From: CAYOBW01 sp964402115
GTDB taxonomy: Bacteria > Verrucomicrobiota > Kiritimatiellia > UBA8416 > CAYOBW01
DNA: 49,704 nt
NCBI GenBank assembly: GCA_964402115.1
Contig: CAYOBW010000017.1
Coordinates: 1 to 49,704 of the forward strand
Direction: 5' to 3'
The translations under genes were made by a program, and so were the position numbers. This document shows positions 1 to 8,090 of this stretch, piece by piece. The notes beneath the pieces are model-generated. The model was given only the letters and a program-made list of their open reading frames with translations. It had not been told where the DNA came from and searched no databases. The stretch's first letter is position 1, and each line of letters starts with the position of its first letter.

Positions 1-26
1 TTCTGCTTGGCGCTCGTTCTGGCCAT
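1..26 (-). CDS. 5' end of a truncated gene
   Basis: On the minus strand an ATG at 26-24 opens a frame that begins MARTSAKQ and runs off the left edge. An AAAGGA ribosome-binding site lies four bases upstream, at 35-40, which is why this is called a gene start. Eight residues are too few to assign a family. Confidence 0.4.
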
Positions 27-161
27 GGCGTCCTTTGCTGTGCCAGGCAGCGGAGCCAGGGGATGGTTGACCGCGCCCCTGTAACTCCCTGTCCAATGGT
101 CGTTTGGACGATACCAGAGCTTCCAGCCCTGTCAACGCCTAGTTAAGACGCTGGAAAAGGC

Positions 162-247
162 TGGTGCCCGGGGCGGGGATCGAACCCGCACTTCCTTACG
201 GAAAAGGGATTTTAAGTCCCTTGCGTCTGCCATTTCGCCACCCGGGC
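162..247 (-). tRNA. tRNA-Leu (anticodon UAA)
   Basis: The minus strand folds as a class II tRNA. The acceptor stem GCCCGGG (247-241) pairs with CCCGGGC (172-166), followed by discriminator A and an encoded CCA at 164-162. The anticodon loop ACTTAAAATC carries UAA. The long variable arm (TTCCGTAAGGAA) is typical of tRNA-Leu, and the T arm contains GTTCGATCC. The length is 86 nt including CCA. Confidence 0.96.
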
Positions 248-303
248 GGCAGGAACGGGGGAGAGGCTAGCAAAGCGCAGTGCGGGCGGGAAGGGGGGAA
301 TGC

Positions 304-471
304 GGTTTCAGGTTTCAGTGTTCAGTGTTCAGGGTTCAGGGGCAGGGGGCAGGGGGCGGTAGGTGCGCGGTCGGATGGATGTGGCGCTGAGACCTGAACC
401 CCGAACACTGAAACCTAGCGTCTGTCCACTGTTCACTGTTCACTGTCCACTGTTCACTGTCCACTGTTCAC
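304..471. repeat. Heptamer tandem-repeat arrays in opposite orientation
   Basis: At 304-338 there are five consecutive heptamers of the form GKKTTCA (GGTTTCA twice, GTGTTCA twice, GGGTTCA), followed by G-rich GGGGGCA units. At 391-416 similar units appear in inverse orientation (CCTGAACCCCGAACACTGAAACC). At 423-471 there are seven perfect TGTYCAC heptamers. The blocks could pair as a long hairpin. The last array runs into the 3' end of the CDF gene and supplies its stop codon. Units are far too short, and lack spacers, for CRISPR. Confidence 0.85.
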
Positions 472-1353
472 TGGTCCGCCGGGTTCGTGCGCGGGGTGGT
501 AGTGGACGTAGACGCGGCGCACAAGCGCGATGTGGTTCGTGAGCTCGTTCTCGACCGCCGTGGCAATGCGGTCGCCCTCGGCCACGCGCAGCGCGCCGTC
601 CACGCCCACGGTGACGTGCAGGACGAGGTAGGGGCCGAAGCGGTGGGCGAAGATCTCCTCGACGGCGAGGACCCCGGGCACCGCCTTGAGAATGGCGTGG
701 GCCTGCTGCTCGAGCACGTCGCTCGGCACGGCGTCCATGAGATCGGCCGCCGACTCGCGCAGGATCTGGATGCCGGTGAACAGCACGACAAGCGCGACGA
801 CCGCGCCGAGCAGCGGATCGCCCCACGCAAAGCCCAGCCGGCTGAGCAGGATGCCCAGCGCCGCACCGCTGGCCGAGACAATGTCGTTGCGGTGGTCGCT
901 GGCCAGCGCCTGGATCGCCATGTTGCCCGTCTGCTGGGCGACCCGCCGCGTGTAAACCGCCAGGACCAGCTTCGAGAGAATCGTGGCGAGCGCCACCCAG
1001 AGGGCCAGCAGGCGGACGGCTCCCGTGGTTGCGCCGCCGCTGAGGATGTCGTAGACGTTGTTGATCGCGTCCCAGAAGAGCGCAATGGCCGTGGTGATGA
1101 CAAATGCGCCAACCGCCAGCGCCGCGATGCTTTCGAGCTGGCGGTGGCCGTACGGGTGCTCGCGGTCAGGGGGCTCGCGGGAAAAGCGCACGCAAATCTT
1201 CACGACGACATAGTACGCCACGTCCGAGGAGGAGTTGATGCCGTCCGCCAGAAGGGCGCTGCTGTGGCCGATGATGCCGATGGTTGTCTTGAGCAGGGCA
1301 AGGAGTGCGTTCGCGACCAACCCCGCATTGATCGCCCGGTTCTCCTTCCCCAT
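454..1353 (-). CDS. Cation diffusion facilitator (CDF) family metal exporter, Mn-type metal residues
   Basis: Inner-membrane divalent-metal/proton antiporter of about 299 residues, the usual CDF length. The membrane part has several hydrophobic helices. The helix-2 motif LLADGINSSSD gives N-x3-D and the helix-5 motif ASDHRNDI gives D-x3-D. From memory, this N/D plus D/D set matches Mn exporters (MntE type) rather than Zn exporters, which use His. HPYGHRQLE and the C-terminal cytoplasmic domain (from about LRESAADLMD) are also typical. The start at 1353 (MGKENRAINAG) fits family N-termini; an in-frame ATG at 1380 would add nine residues. The last codons (PVNSGQ) and the stop are made of the heptamer array, so the native C-terminus has probably been replaced or extended. 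The substrate is an inference. Confidence 0.92.
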   Translation of the reverse strand: MGKENRAINAGLVANALLALLKTTIGIIGHSSALLADGINSSSDVAYYVVVKICVRFSREPPDREHPYGHRQLESIAALAVGAFVITTAIALFWDAINNVYDILSGGATTGAVRLLALWVALATILSKLVLAVYTRRVAQQTGNMAIQALASDHRNDIVSASGAALGILLSRLGFAWGDPLLGAVVALVVLFTGIQILRESAADLMDAVPSDVLEQQAHAILKAVPGVLAVEEIFAHRFGPYLVLHVTVGVDGALRVAEGDRIATAVENELTNHIALVRRVYVHYHPAHEPGGPVNSGQ

Positions 1354-1650
1354 ATTCTCGCCACTCACGCTCACCCCCATCCGCGCCCAGAAGTTGCCGC
1401 ACTACGCAGGGGAAGCTAGTCGAACCGGCGCCCCTTGGCAAGCTGGCACTGATTTGGCTGGTGTAACGACTCACTCAGGGGGCTCACATAGCACATAACG
1501 GCCGGGGACGGCCGTCTCCATTGCGTGGGCGCACAGAGATAACAAGACGAGACTGCTGAAGTCTCGGACAAGGCGGTCGTCGGCCATAATGAGAACCGCA
1601 GGATTTCGCTTGCTCGGGCGTCCGGGGGTCGGTAGCGTCACTCCGCACTC

Positions 1651-1824
1651 ATGGATGCCACCTTTGAATGTCTGCCGTGCCTGCTGAAGCAGGCGCCGAA
1701 TACGGCCCGGGTTCTGACCGCAGATCCGGCTGTGCAGGGGCGTATTGTGCGTCGCGTGGCGGAGGCGGTTCCCACGCTGCGCGCCAAGCTGGGCGACACC
1801 TTCTTCATGCGGGGGCGCCCGTGA
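1651..1824 (+). pseudogene. DUF89/ARMT1-like N-terminal remnant (57 codons)
   Basis: A short frame starts at ATG 1651 and ends with TGA at 1822-1824. It reads MDATFECLPCLLKQA, then ADPAVQGRIVRRVAEAV. This matches the N-terminal helical part of DUF89 (damage-control phosphatase, ARMT1-like) proteins, which open with a Cys-x-Pro-Cys motif and an ILREV-like helix. Full members are about 280-400 residues, so the metal-binding catalytic domain is missing. The stop overlaps the GTG start of the next gene by GTGA, so ribosomes leaving this frame could start the next. It may be a remnant fused into a translational leader, or a small peptide in its own right. The family call rests on pattern recognition. 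Confidence 0.5.
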
Positions 1825-4772
1825 GTTGTCTCCGCCCGCTCCTCACCGCGGTCGGCGGCGTCCTGGCGGCGCTGGGAGGCGTTCGGGCCGAGGCGCCTTT
1901 CACCGTCGCTCCCGTCCCCTGGCCGCTGCAGGGGCAGGGGAACCACCGGGCCGTTGTCCGGATTGCGACGCGTGCCGAGGCCGTGGGCATTGAACTGCCC
2001 TGGCGGCGGCGGGACAACGATCCCCGCGCGAAGGGGTTGATCGTGGTGGACGCAGCGACCGGCCAGACGCTGCGGGATGTGCTCCCCGTGGACCTCACGC
2101 GCGACCGCGGTCGGCTGCTGGTGCGGCCCGCGACCGTGCCTGGCGTCTACCATGTCTATTACCTGCCGTACCGGCCATCCGAGCAGTGGGGGAACTTCCC
2201 TTACGACTACACCGCGCCCGCGGCGACGGCCGACCCGGGTTGGGCCGCACGGTGGGCCGGGGCCTGGGAGCAGGCGCCGCGCGCGGTCGTGGAGCGCTTC
2301 GAAGCGCGGACGCCGTTCGACAGCCGCGACCCGATGGAGGTGCGAGCCACGGGCGATGAGGTGGCCGCCTTGTACGCGCGCCAGCCCGAACGGAGCTACC
2401 TGGTGTTCGCCGAGGACCGGCAGTTCCCGATTCGCATGACGGAAGATATCCCGCTGCGGTGGGTGGTCTCGGGCCCCGTGACCACCTTCGCGGGCACGGC
2501 CTACCGCAACGAGTACTACGCTTTTCAGCTTGGGGTCTGGGCGATGAAAGAGCGCTTGCGCGAGGTGACGGTGACCGGCAGCGAGCTGCGCGGGCCGGCG
2601 GGCGTGCTGCCGGCCGCGGCTGTCCGCTGCTTCAACACCAGCGGCACGGATACCGACGGACGGCCGTTCACGCGCACGGTCGCGATTCCGCACGGCCGGG
2701 TGCAGGCGCTGTGGATCGGCGTGGACGTGGGGCCGGAGACCGCGCCCGGCGCGTACACGGGGACGGTGACCGTGCAGCCGGCGGGCGCCGCCCCGACGGC
2801 GGTGGCAGTGACGCTGACCGTGCGCAGCGAGCGGCTGGACGACCGCGGCGACAGCGAGCCGTGGCGGCACGGCCGGCTGCGCTGGCTCGACTCCACGCTG
2901 GGAGCGGACGACAGCGTGACGCGCCCCTACACCTCCCTGGCCGTGAGCAATCGCTGCATAAGCAGCCTCTCAAGCCGGGTGACGCTGGGCGACCACGGGC
3001 TGCCCGCGGCCATCGCGTGCGCCGGCGTGGACGTCCTGGCCGGGCCGATCTCGCTGGCTGTCGACGGTGTGGCGGGACCGCTGCTGGCAGCGCCCGCGAG
3101 CAATGCCGTCGGAAGCGTGACCGGTTGCGCGGGGCGGGTGACGTGGACGTCGCGCGGGGAGGGTGGGGGACTGGCGTGGCGCTGCGCCGGGACGATGGAG
3201 TTCGACGGTCACCAGACGTACCTCGTGCGCTTGCAGGCGCAAGCCGCCGTCGCCATCACCAACATCGCGCTGACGCTGCCCCTGCGCGCCGCGGCTGCCA
3301 CGCACCTGATGGGCATCGGACGCGCGGGAGGGCGCCGGCCGCCCACGCACACCTGGCGCTGGCAGGGACCGTACGACAGCTTCTGGGTGGGCGATGTCGC
3401 CGCCGGCCTGCACGTCGAGCTGCGGGGCGGCACGTATCACGGTCCGCTGCTGAACCTGTACAACCCCGATCCGCCGGCGGCCTGGTTCAACCGGGGGCGG
3501 GGCGGCTGCACGATCGCGACCCGCTCGCCGGAGGTCGTCGAAGCCCGCGTGTTCACGGGGGCGCGCGCGCTGGCGGCCGGCGAGGAGCTGACCCTGGCGT
3601 TCGCCCTGCTGCCGACGCCGGTCAAACCGCTCGACTGGCCGACGCATTTCCGGACGCGCTACTGGCACGCCGACAACCTGGACGAAAGCGCGCTGGCGGC
3701 CGGCGTCAACGTCGTCAATCTCCACCACGCCACGACGCTTAACCCGTACATCAACTACCCGTTTCTCACGGTGGACAAGCTGCGGGGGTTCGTGGACAGC
3801 TGTCATGCGCGCGGCGTGGCGTGCAAGCTCTACTACACGCTGCGCGAGCTGAGCAACCACACGACGGAGCTGTGGGCCCTGCGCAGCCTGGGCCACGAGG
3901 CGCTGGCGGGGGGCCGGGGCGGCGGGTTTCCGTGGCTGCGGGAGCATCTCGAGGGCGACTACCGCCCGCAGTGGTTCACGCCGGTCGCCGGCGGCGACTA
4001 CGACGCGGCGCTGCTCACCAGCGGCGAGTCGCGCTATTACAACTACTATGTGGAGGGCGTGAGCTGGCTGGCGCGCAACACCGGCATGGACGGCCTGTAC
4101 CTTGACGACGTCTCCTTCGACCGGCGCCTCCTGAAGCGCGTGCGGAGGGTGCTGGACGGCGCCCGGCCGGCGGCTCTGATCGACCTGCATTCGAACACGG
4201 CGTTCTCGGTGGGGCCGGCCAACCAGTATGCCGAGTTCCTGCCGTACGTCGACCGGCTGTGGTTCGGCGAGAGCTTCGCGTACGAGGAGCTGCGGCCCGA
4301 CGAGTGGCTTGTGCAGGTGTCGGGGGCGCCGTTTGGCGTCATGGGCGAGATGCTGCAGGGCGGCGGCAACGCGTGGCGGGGTGCGGTCTACGGCATCACG
4401 GCGCGGCTGTCGCAGAGCCCGTCGCCGCGCGCGGTCTGGCGGATCTGGGACGAGTTCGGAATCGGCGAGTCGCGGGTGCTCGGCTACTGGGCGCCGGACT
4501 GCCCTGTGCAGACGGGGCACGCCGACGTGCCGGCCACGGCGTTCGTGCGGCTGCACCGCACGCTGATTGCCCTGGCCAGCTGGGCGCCGGGCCCGGTCAA
4601 CGTGCAGCTTGCGGTCGATTGGCGCGCGTTGGGTATGGCGCCGGAACGCGCCGTGCTGCGCGCGCCGGCCGCCGAGGGGTTCCAGCCTGCCGCGGAGTTC
4701 CGGCCCGGGGCCGCGATCCCCGTGGCTCCGGGGAAAGGCTGGCTGCTGATTGTCGAGGAGGTTCCACGGTAA
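1821..4772 (+). CDS. Secreted DUF6067-type glycoside-hydrolase-like protein
   Basis: A frame of 983 residues if it starts at GTG 1821, which puts a signal peptide (LLTAVGGVLAALGGVRA) at the N-terminus. The longer frame from 1668 adds an Arg/Gly-rich stretch that looks non-coding. The N-terminal half is a series of beta-rich domains. The middle contains WRWQGPYDSFWVGDVAAGL, typical of DUF6067. The C-terminal half looks like a TIM barrel: it has KLYYTLRELSNH, then GMDGLYLDDVSFDR with paired Asp residues placed as in a catalytic site, then ALIDLHSNT. It is probably an exported carbohydrate-active protein, with unknown substrate. It starts within the stop codon of the DUF89-like remnant and is followed 48 bp downstream by the beta-propeller gene on the same strand. 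The family assignment is from memory. Confidence 0.75.
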   Translation: MSCLRPLLTAVGGVLAALGGVRAEAPFTVAPVPWPLQGQGNHRAVVRIATRAEAVGIELPWRRRDNDPRAKGLIVVDAATGQTLRDVLPVDLTRDRGRLLVRPATVPGVYHVYYLPYRPSEQWGNFPYDYTAPAATADPGWAARWAGAWEQAPRAVVERFEARTPFDSRDPMEVRATGDEVAALYARQPERSYLVFAEDRQFPIRMTEDIPLRWVVSGPVTTFAGTAYRNEYYAFQLGVWAMKERLREVTVTGSELRGPAGVLPAAAVRCFNTSGTDTDGRPFTRTVAIPHGRVQALWIGVDVGPETAPGAYTGTVTVQPAGAAPTAVAVTLTVRSERLDDRGDSEPWRHGRLRWLDSTLGADDSVTRPYTSLAVSNRCISSLSSRVTLGDHGLPAAIACAGVDVLAGPISLAVDGVAGPLLAAPASNAVGSVTGCAGRVTWTSRGEGGGLAWRCAGTMEFDGHQTYLVRLQAQAAVAITNIALTLPLRAAAATHLMGIGRAGGRRPPTHTWRWQGPYDSFWVGDVAAGLHVELRGGTYHGPLLNLYNPDPPAAWFNRGRGGCTIATRSPEVVEARVFTGARALAAGEELTLAFALLPTPVKPLDWPTHFRTRYWHADNLDESALAAGVNVVNLHHATTLNPYINYPFLTVDKLRGFVDSCHARGVACKLYYTLRELSNHTTELWALRSLGHEALAGGRGGGFPWLREHLEGDYRPQWFTPVAGGDYDAALLTSGESRYYNYYVEGVSWLARNTGMDGLYLDDVSFDRRLLKRVRRVLDGARPAALIDLHSNTAFSVGPANQYAEFLPYVDRLWFGESFAYEELRPDEWLVQVSGAPFGVMGEMLQGGGNAWRGAVYGITARLSQSPSPRAVWRIWDEFGIGESRVLGYWAPDCPVQTGHADVPATAFVRLHRTLIALASWAPGPVNVQLAVDWRALGMAPERAVLRAPAAEGFQPAAEFRPGAAIPVAPGKGWLLIVEEVPR

Positions 4773-4820
4773 GGCGAATGGGCTGCAGCCCGTTCCACGG
4801 TTGAGAAAGGCGGGGGAAAG

Positions 4821-5738
4821 ATGCGGACGATGCTGTTGACGGTGCTGGCGGTGGCGGTGGGCGTGGCAGGCGCGAGCGGCGCCGAAACGAATGCGTTCTG
4901 CGCGGGCAAGTGGTTGCTGTGCGCGGATTACACGGCGGGCAAGGTGGCGCTCGTCAAGCCGGACGGGGCCGTCGCCTGGCAGCAGCCCGGGGCGAGCTGC
5001 AACGACCTCTGGATGCTGCCCGGAGGCAATGTGCTGCACACGACGGGCCACGGCGTGCGCGAAGTGACGCGCGCGGGGGAAGTCGTCTTCAAGTACGATA
5101 CGAAGAGCGAGGTCTACGCCTGCCAGCGGCTCGCGAACGGGAACACGTTTGTGGGCGAGTGCAACGGGGGCCGCCTGCTCGAGGTCGCGCCCGACGGCCA
5201 GATCGTCAAGCAGGTCGCCCTGCTGCCGGAGGGGCAGGACGGCGGGCACGTGTACATGCGGAACGCCCGGCGCCTGCCGGATGGCCACTTCCTGGTCACG
5301 CACTACGGTGCGCAGGTGGTGCGCGAGTACGACGCCGACGGCAAGCAGGTGTGGGAGGCGGCGGCGCCCGGCGGCCCTCACAGCGCGGTGCGGCTGCCGA
5401 ACGGGAACACGCTGTTCGCGACGGGTGATCGGACGCAGGACGCGCGCCTGACCGAGGTGGACCGCGCGGGCCAGGTGGTCTGGTGTCTGAGCAACAAGGA
5501 CCTGCCGGGCGCCCCCCTCCGGTTCCTGACCGGGTTTCACCGCTTGCCAAACGGCAACACGCTGATCAGCAACTGGCTCGGCCACGGCCAGTTCGGCAAG
5601 GCGCCGCACTTGCTGGAAATCACGCCGGCGAAGCAGGTTGTCTGGAGCTTCGCCGACCACGCGGCGTTCCGCACGATCTCCTCCGTGCAGGTGCTCGACG
5701 CCGAAGGCGGCCTGCTGCCCGGTCCGCTGGTGCATTGA
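4821..5738 (+). CDS. Secreted beta-propeller protein (PQQ/arylsulfotransferase-like repeats)
   Basis: A 305-residue protein with an N-terminal signal peptide (MLLTVLAVAVGVAGASGAE). Repeating units of about 40 residues carry the pattern L-P-N/G-G-N-T/V-L, for example WMLPGGNVLHT, RLANGNTFVGE, RLPDGHFLVTH, RLPNGNTLFAT and RLPNGNTLISN. Between them are E-V/I-D/T-x-x-G-x-V-V-W turns. This is the architecture of a six- or seven-bladed propeller like those of PQQ-binding-like and arylsulfotransferase-type proteins. No enzymatic residues can be assigned. The purine-rich AAAGGCGGGGGAAAG ends one base before the ATG. It follows the DUF6067-like gene on the same strand and may act with it in the periplasm. 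Confidence 0.8.
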   Translation: MRTMLLTVLAVAVGVAGASGAETNAFCAGKWLLCADYTAGKVALVKPDGAVAWQQPGASCNDLWMLPGGNVLHTTGHGVREVTRAGEVVFKYDTKSEVYACQRLANGNTFVGECNGGRLLEVAPDGQIVKQVALLPEGQDGGHVYMRNARRLPDGHFLVTHYGAQVVREYDADGKQVWEAAAPGGPHSAVRLPNGNTLFATGDRTQDARLTEVDRAGQVVWCLSNKDLPGAPLRFLTGFHRLPNGNTLISNWLGHGQFGKAPHLLEITPAKQVVWSFADHAAFRTISSVQVLDAEGGLLPGPLVH

Positions 5739-5802
5739 CACGGACGAAGGCGATGGAGTACCGTGGGGCCTCACTTGTACATTGAAAAAAAGGAGTGCGC
5801 GC

Positions 5803-6489
5803 GTGAGTGCATCGCAAGCATTGCAGAAGGTTCAGGTACTGGACGTCGAGATCAAGGCCCTGGAGCGCCAGCTCCGTGACATCCCGGCGCGGAAGAAGGC
5901 GGAGCAGACCCGGCTCGATCAGAACAGTGCGGCGCTTCACCAGTCACAGGAGGCGGTCAAGCACCGTCAGGCTGAACTGAAGCGGATCGAACTCGAGCAG
6001 CAGGCTCACGAGGAGAAGATCCAGAAGCTGCGACAGCAACAGCTGCAGCTCAAGACGAACAAGGAGTTCAAGGCGATGGACTCCGAGATCGCCACCATCA
6101 AGCAGCAGATCAAGGAGCTTGAGGATAGCGAACTCGTCGTCATGGAACAGATCGATGCGGCCAAGGCCGACGTCGGGGCCCAGAAGAGCGAGTTGGACCG
6201 GGCCAGCGACGGGGTGCGGGCCGACACGGATGTCCTGGATGCGCGCATGACCGAGATCAACGCCCGCCTGACGGCCCTGCGGGAGACCCGCGCGGAAGCG
6301 GTGAAGGGCGTGCCGGCCGACTGGCTGAAGGTGTACACGACCATTGCCACCCGTCGCGATCGTGCGCTCGTTCCCATCGATGGCGAAGTCTGTGGCGGCT
6401 GTCACATGAAACTCCCGCCGTTCATTATCAACGACACCAAGAAGCGCGGGATGGTGACCTGCACGTTCTGCGGCCGGCTGCTGCATTAG
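5803..6489 (+). CDS. C4-type zinc-ribbon coiled-coil protein (DUF164/CdsZ-like)
   Basis: A 228-residue protein. Residues from about 5 to 165 form a long charged coiled coil (ALERQLRDIPARKKAEQTRL and QQLQLKTNKEFKAMDSEIA, with the family's TNKEFKAM hallmark). The C-terminus has a four-cysteine zinc ribbon, CGGC...CTFC, ending FCGRLLH. Members of this family are nucleic-acid-binding or secretion-associated proteins of uncertain role. GTG at 5803 is chosen because AAAAAAAGGAG (5784-5794) sits just upstream; the frame is open further upstream without a ribosome site. It is followed 104 bp later by rnpB on the same strand. Confidence 0.9.
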   Translation: MSASQALQKVQVLDVEIKALERQLRDIPARKKAEQTRLDQNSAALHQSQEAVKHRQAELKRIELEQQAHEEKIQKLRQQQLQLKTNKEFKAMDSEIATIKQQIKELEDSELVVMEQIDAAKADVGAQKSELDRASDGVRADTDVLDARMTEINARLTALRETRAEAVKGVPADWLKVYTTIATRRDRALVPIDGEVCGGCHMKLPPFIINDTKKRGMVTCTFCGRLLH

Positions 6490-6593
6490 TGTGCGGTCGG
6501 AAAAATGGCCCTGCAAAACGCGCTGGTCATCCTGGGCGAAGCGACTGTTGGGCGTCCTTGCATCCCCCGCGCGAATGCGGTACCTTTGACGCG

Positions 6594-6993
6594 ATGTCTG
6601 GTGGGGGCGATCGGTCGCCTGGCACGTGGGGCGTTCGACGTTCCGCGTGGCGGGAGGAAAGTCCGGACTCCATAGGGCGGGATGTCCCTGCGTAGTGCGG
6701 GGAGGCCTCCTGGCAAACGGGAGGGACGGAAAGTGCCACAGAGAACATACCGCCGGTGAGCCGCGTCAGGCGGCTTGCAGGTAAGGGTGAAAAGGCGGTG
6801 TAAGAGACCACCGGGCGTGCCCGTAAGGGCCGTTGCATGGCAAACCCCATCCGGAGCAAGATCAAATAGGAAACGAGAAGCGGCCCGCTTCGATCCGCTT
6901 CGGCGGAAATGAGTTTCGGGTTGATCGCACGAGATAAATGACCGATCCCGCCCGGCGGGAAACAGAATCCGGCTTATGTCCTCCACCAGACAT
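6594..6993 (+). ncRNA. rnpB: RNase P RNA, bacterial type A
   Basis: Catalytic RNA of RNase P, which matures tRNA 5' ends. Conserved elements in order are GAGGAAAGTCCGGACTCC (6654-6671), ACAGAGAACATACCGCC (6738-6754), AGGTAAGGGTGAAA (6779-6792), GTAAGAGACCACCG (6801-6814), GGAGCAAGATCAAATAGG (6853-6870) and ACAGAATCCGGCTTA (6962-6976). P1 is a 13-pair helix between 6594-6606 (ATGTCTGGTGGGG) and 6981-6993 (CTCCACCAGACAT). P2 pairs GATCGGTC (6609-6616) with GACCGATC (6940-6947). The 3' strand of P1 lies within the next gene's first codons. Confidence 0.97.
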
Positions 6994-7881
6994 CCTTTCC
7001 ACCGCTGGCAGTGGCTGGCATGGCTTGCGCCCGCGGTGGCGGCCGGGGTGGGGGCTCTAGTCGTGTTACGTTATCGTGACGTGCCGGCGCTGGCGCCGGC
7101 GGTCGAAACGCCTGCGCGGGGGGTCACGTGGCCCGTGACGCCCGCGCCCGCAACGGGACTGCTGTGGAGCGTGTTCGAGGATCGAGACGCCGTCGCCCCG
7201 GCAAACGTCGGCAAGTTGGCGCGGCGCTTCCGGCTCGCTGGAACCTTCTTGTACGCGGATGTGGTATCGGGCGCCGAGGTGCGGAAGGCGATTCTCGACG
7301 ACGCCACCCGCAAGCCCTCCCAAGCCATCGTCACGGAGGGTGACGAACTCGATGGCGTTCACGTGGTCCGGGTCCTTTTCGACCGCGTTGTGCTGCGTGC
7401 CGGGGGGCAGGAGGAAGAGCTGTGGCTGAGTTTCGCGCGGGCCGGGGCTGGTGGAGCCGGCGGCAAAACGAACGGCACGGACAACGTGGCGGGAGGCGGC
7501 GCGGCGGGCGCCTTCGGCGGAGAGCAAGTCGGTGAGAATCGGTGGGTGTTTCAGCGCGCCGATCTGCTTGCGTACTACGACCAGCTGCGGAACGAGCCCG
7601 AGCGCCTGGTGCAGGTCTTCGACTCGCTCGAACCGGAGGTCAATGCCACCACCGGGCGCATCACCGGCTACCGGCTCAACGTCAAGGGCGAGGCTGCGTT
7701 CTTCAACGCCGTGGGCCTGAAGCCTGGTGACGTGGTGCGCGCCGTGAATCAGGTGCCGATGACGAGTCGCAACCGCGCGGAGTTCTTTATCAAGGAATTC
7801 GTTCAGAATCGTGCGAACGGATTCATCCTCGAGCTCGACCGCGCGGACAAGCGCGAGAAGCTGCTGTACGAAGTCCGCTGA
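6976..7881 (+). CDS. GspC-like type II secretion protein (PDZ-containing)
   Basis: A 301-residue bitopic protein. A short cytoplasmic N-terminus is followed by one membrane helix (about residues 13-33, QWLAWLAPAVAAGVGALVVL). A periplasmic homology-region-like domain (about 55-150, FRLAGTFLYADVVSGAEVRKAIL) comes next, then a Gly-rich linker (about 155-180). The C-terminus is PDZ-like (ITGYRLNVKGEAAFFNAVGLKPGDVVRAVN). This order matches GspC, which links the inner-membrane platform to the secretin. No other gsp gene is adjacent, so it is either an orphan or a component of a dispersed system. The only in-frame ATG before the membrane helix is 6976, which overlaps the 3' end of rnpB by 18 nt. No ribosome-binding site outside rnpB is possible. 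Confidence 0.8.
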   Translation: MSSTRHPFHRWQWLAWLAPAVAAGVGALVVLRYRDVPALAPAVETPARGVTWPVTPAPATGLLWSVFEDRDAVAPANVGKLARRFRLAGTFLYADVVSGAEVRKAILDDATRKPSQAIVTEGDELDGVHVVRVLFDRVVLRAGGQEEELWLSFARAGAGGAGGKTNGTDNVAGGGAAGAFGGEQVGENRWVFQRADLLAYYDQLRNEPERLVQVFDSLEPEVNATTGRITGYRLNVKGEAAFFNAVGLKPGDVVRAVNQVPMTSRNRAEFFIKEFVQNRANGFILELDRADKREKLLYEVR

Positions 7882-8090
7882 GTTATCTTCGTGGCTATCG
7901 CCACCGGAAAAGCCCGGATCATACCACAGATTGGGCCGGCGGGTATGCACGAGTAGACATAAGATATATTATGCGACGTAGCAGATGCCCCCGGCTTTCG
8001 GCTTGTTTCCGGCCCCGGCGGCACTAGACTCTGGCACTATTGGGAATCGGTTGTGGCGTGCATGAGGCGGTCGAGTGCTGAAACGAAACC

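Noticed and set aside
304..471. CRISPR array
   Set aside because: Units are seven bases with no unique spacers, and no cas genes are present.
1668..1820. The first 51 codons of the long frame as part of the DUF6067-like protein
   Set aside because: This stretch is better explained as the DUF89-like frame in another phase. The signal peptide begins right after GTG 1821.
2970..5774. A 934-codon minus-strand open frame opposite the DUF6067-like and propeller genes
   Set aside because: It is rich in Arg, Pro and His with no domain pattern, and it mirrors real plus-strand genes. This is an effect of high GC.
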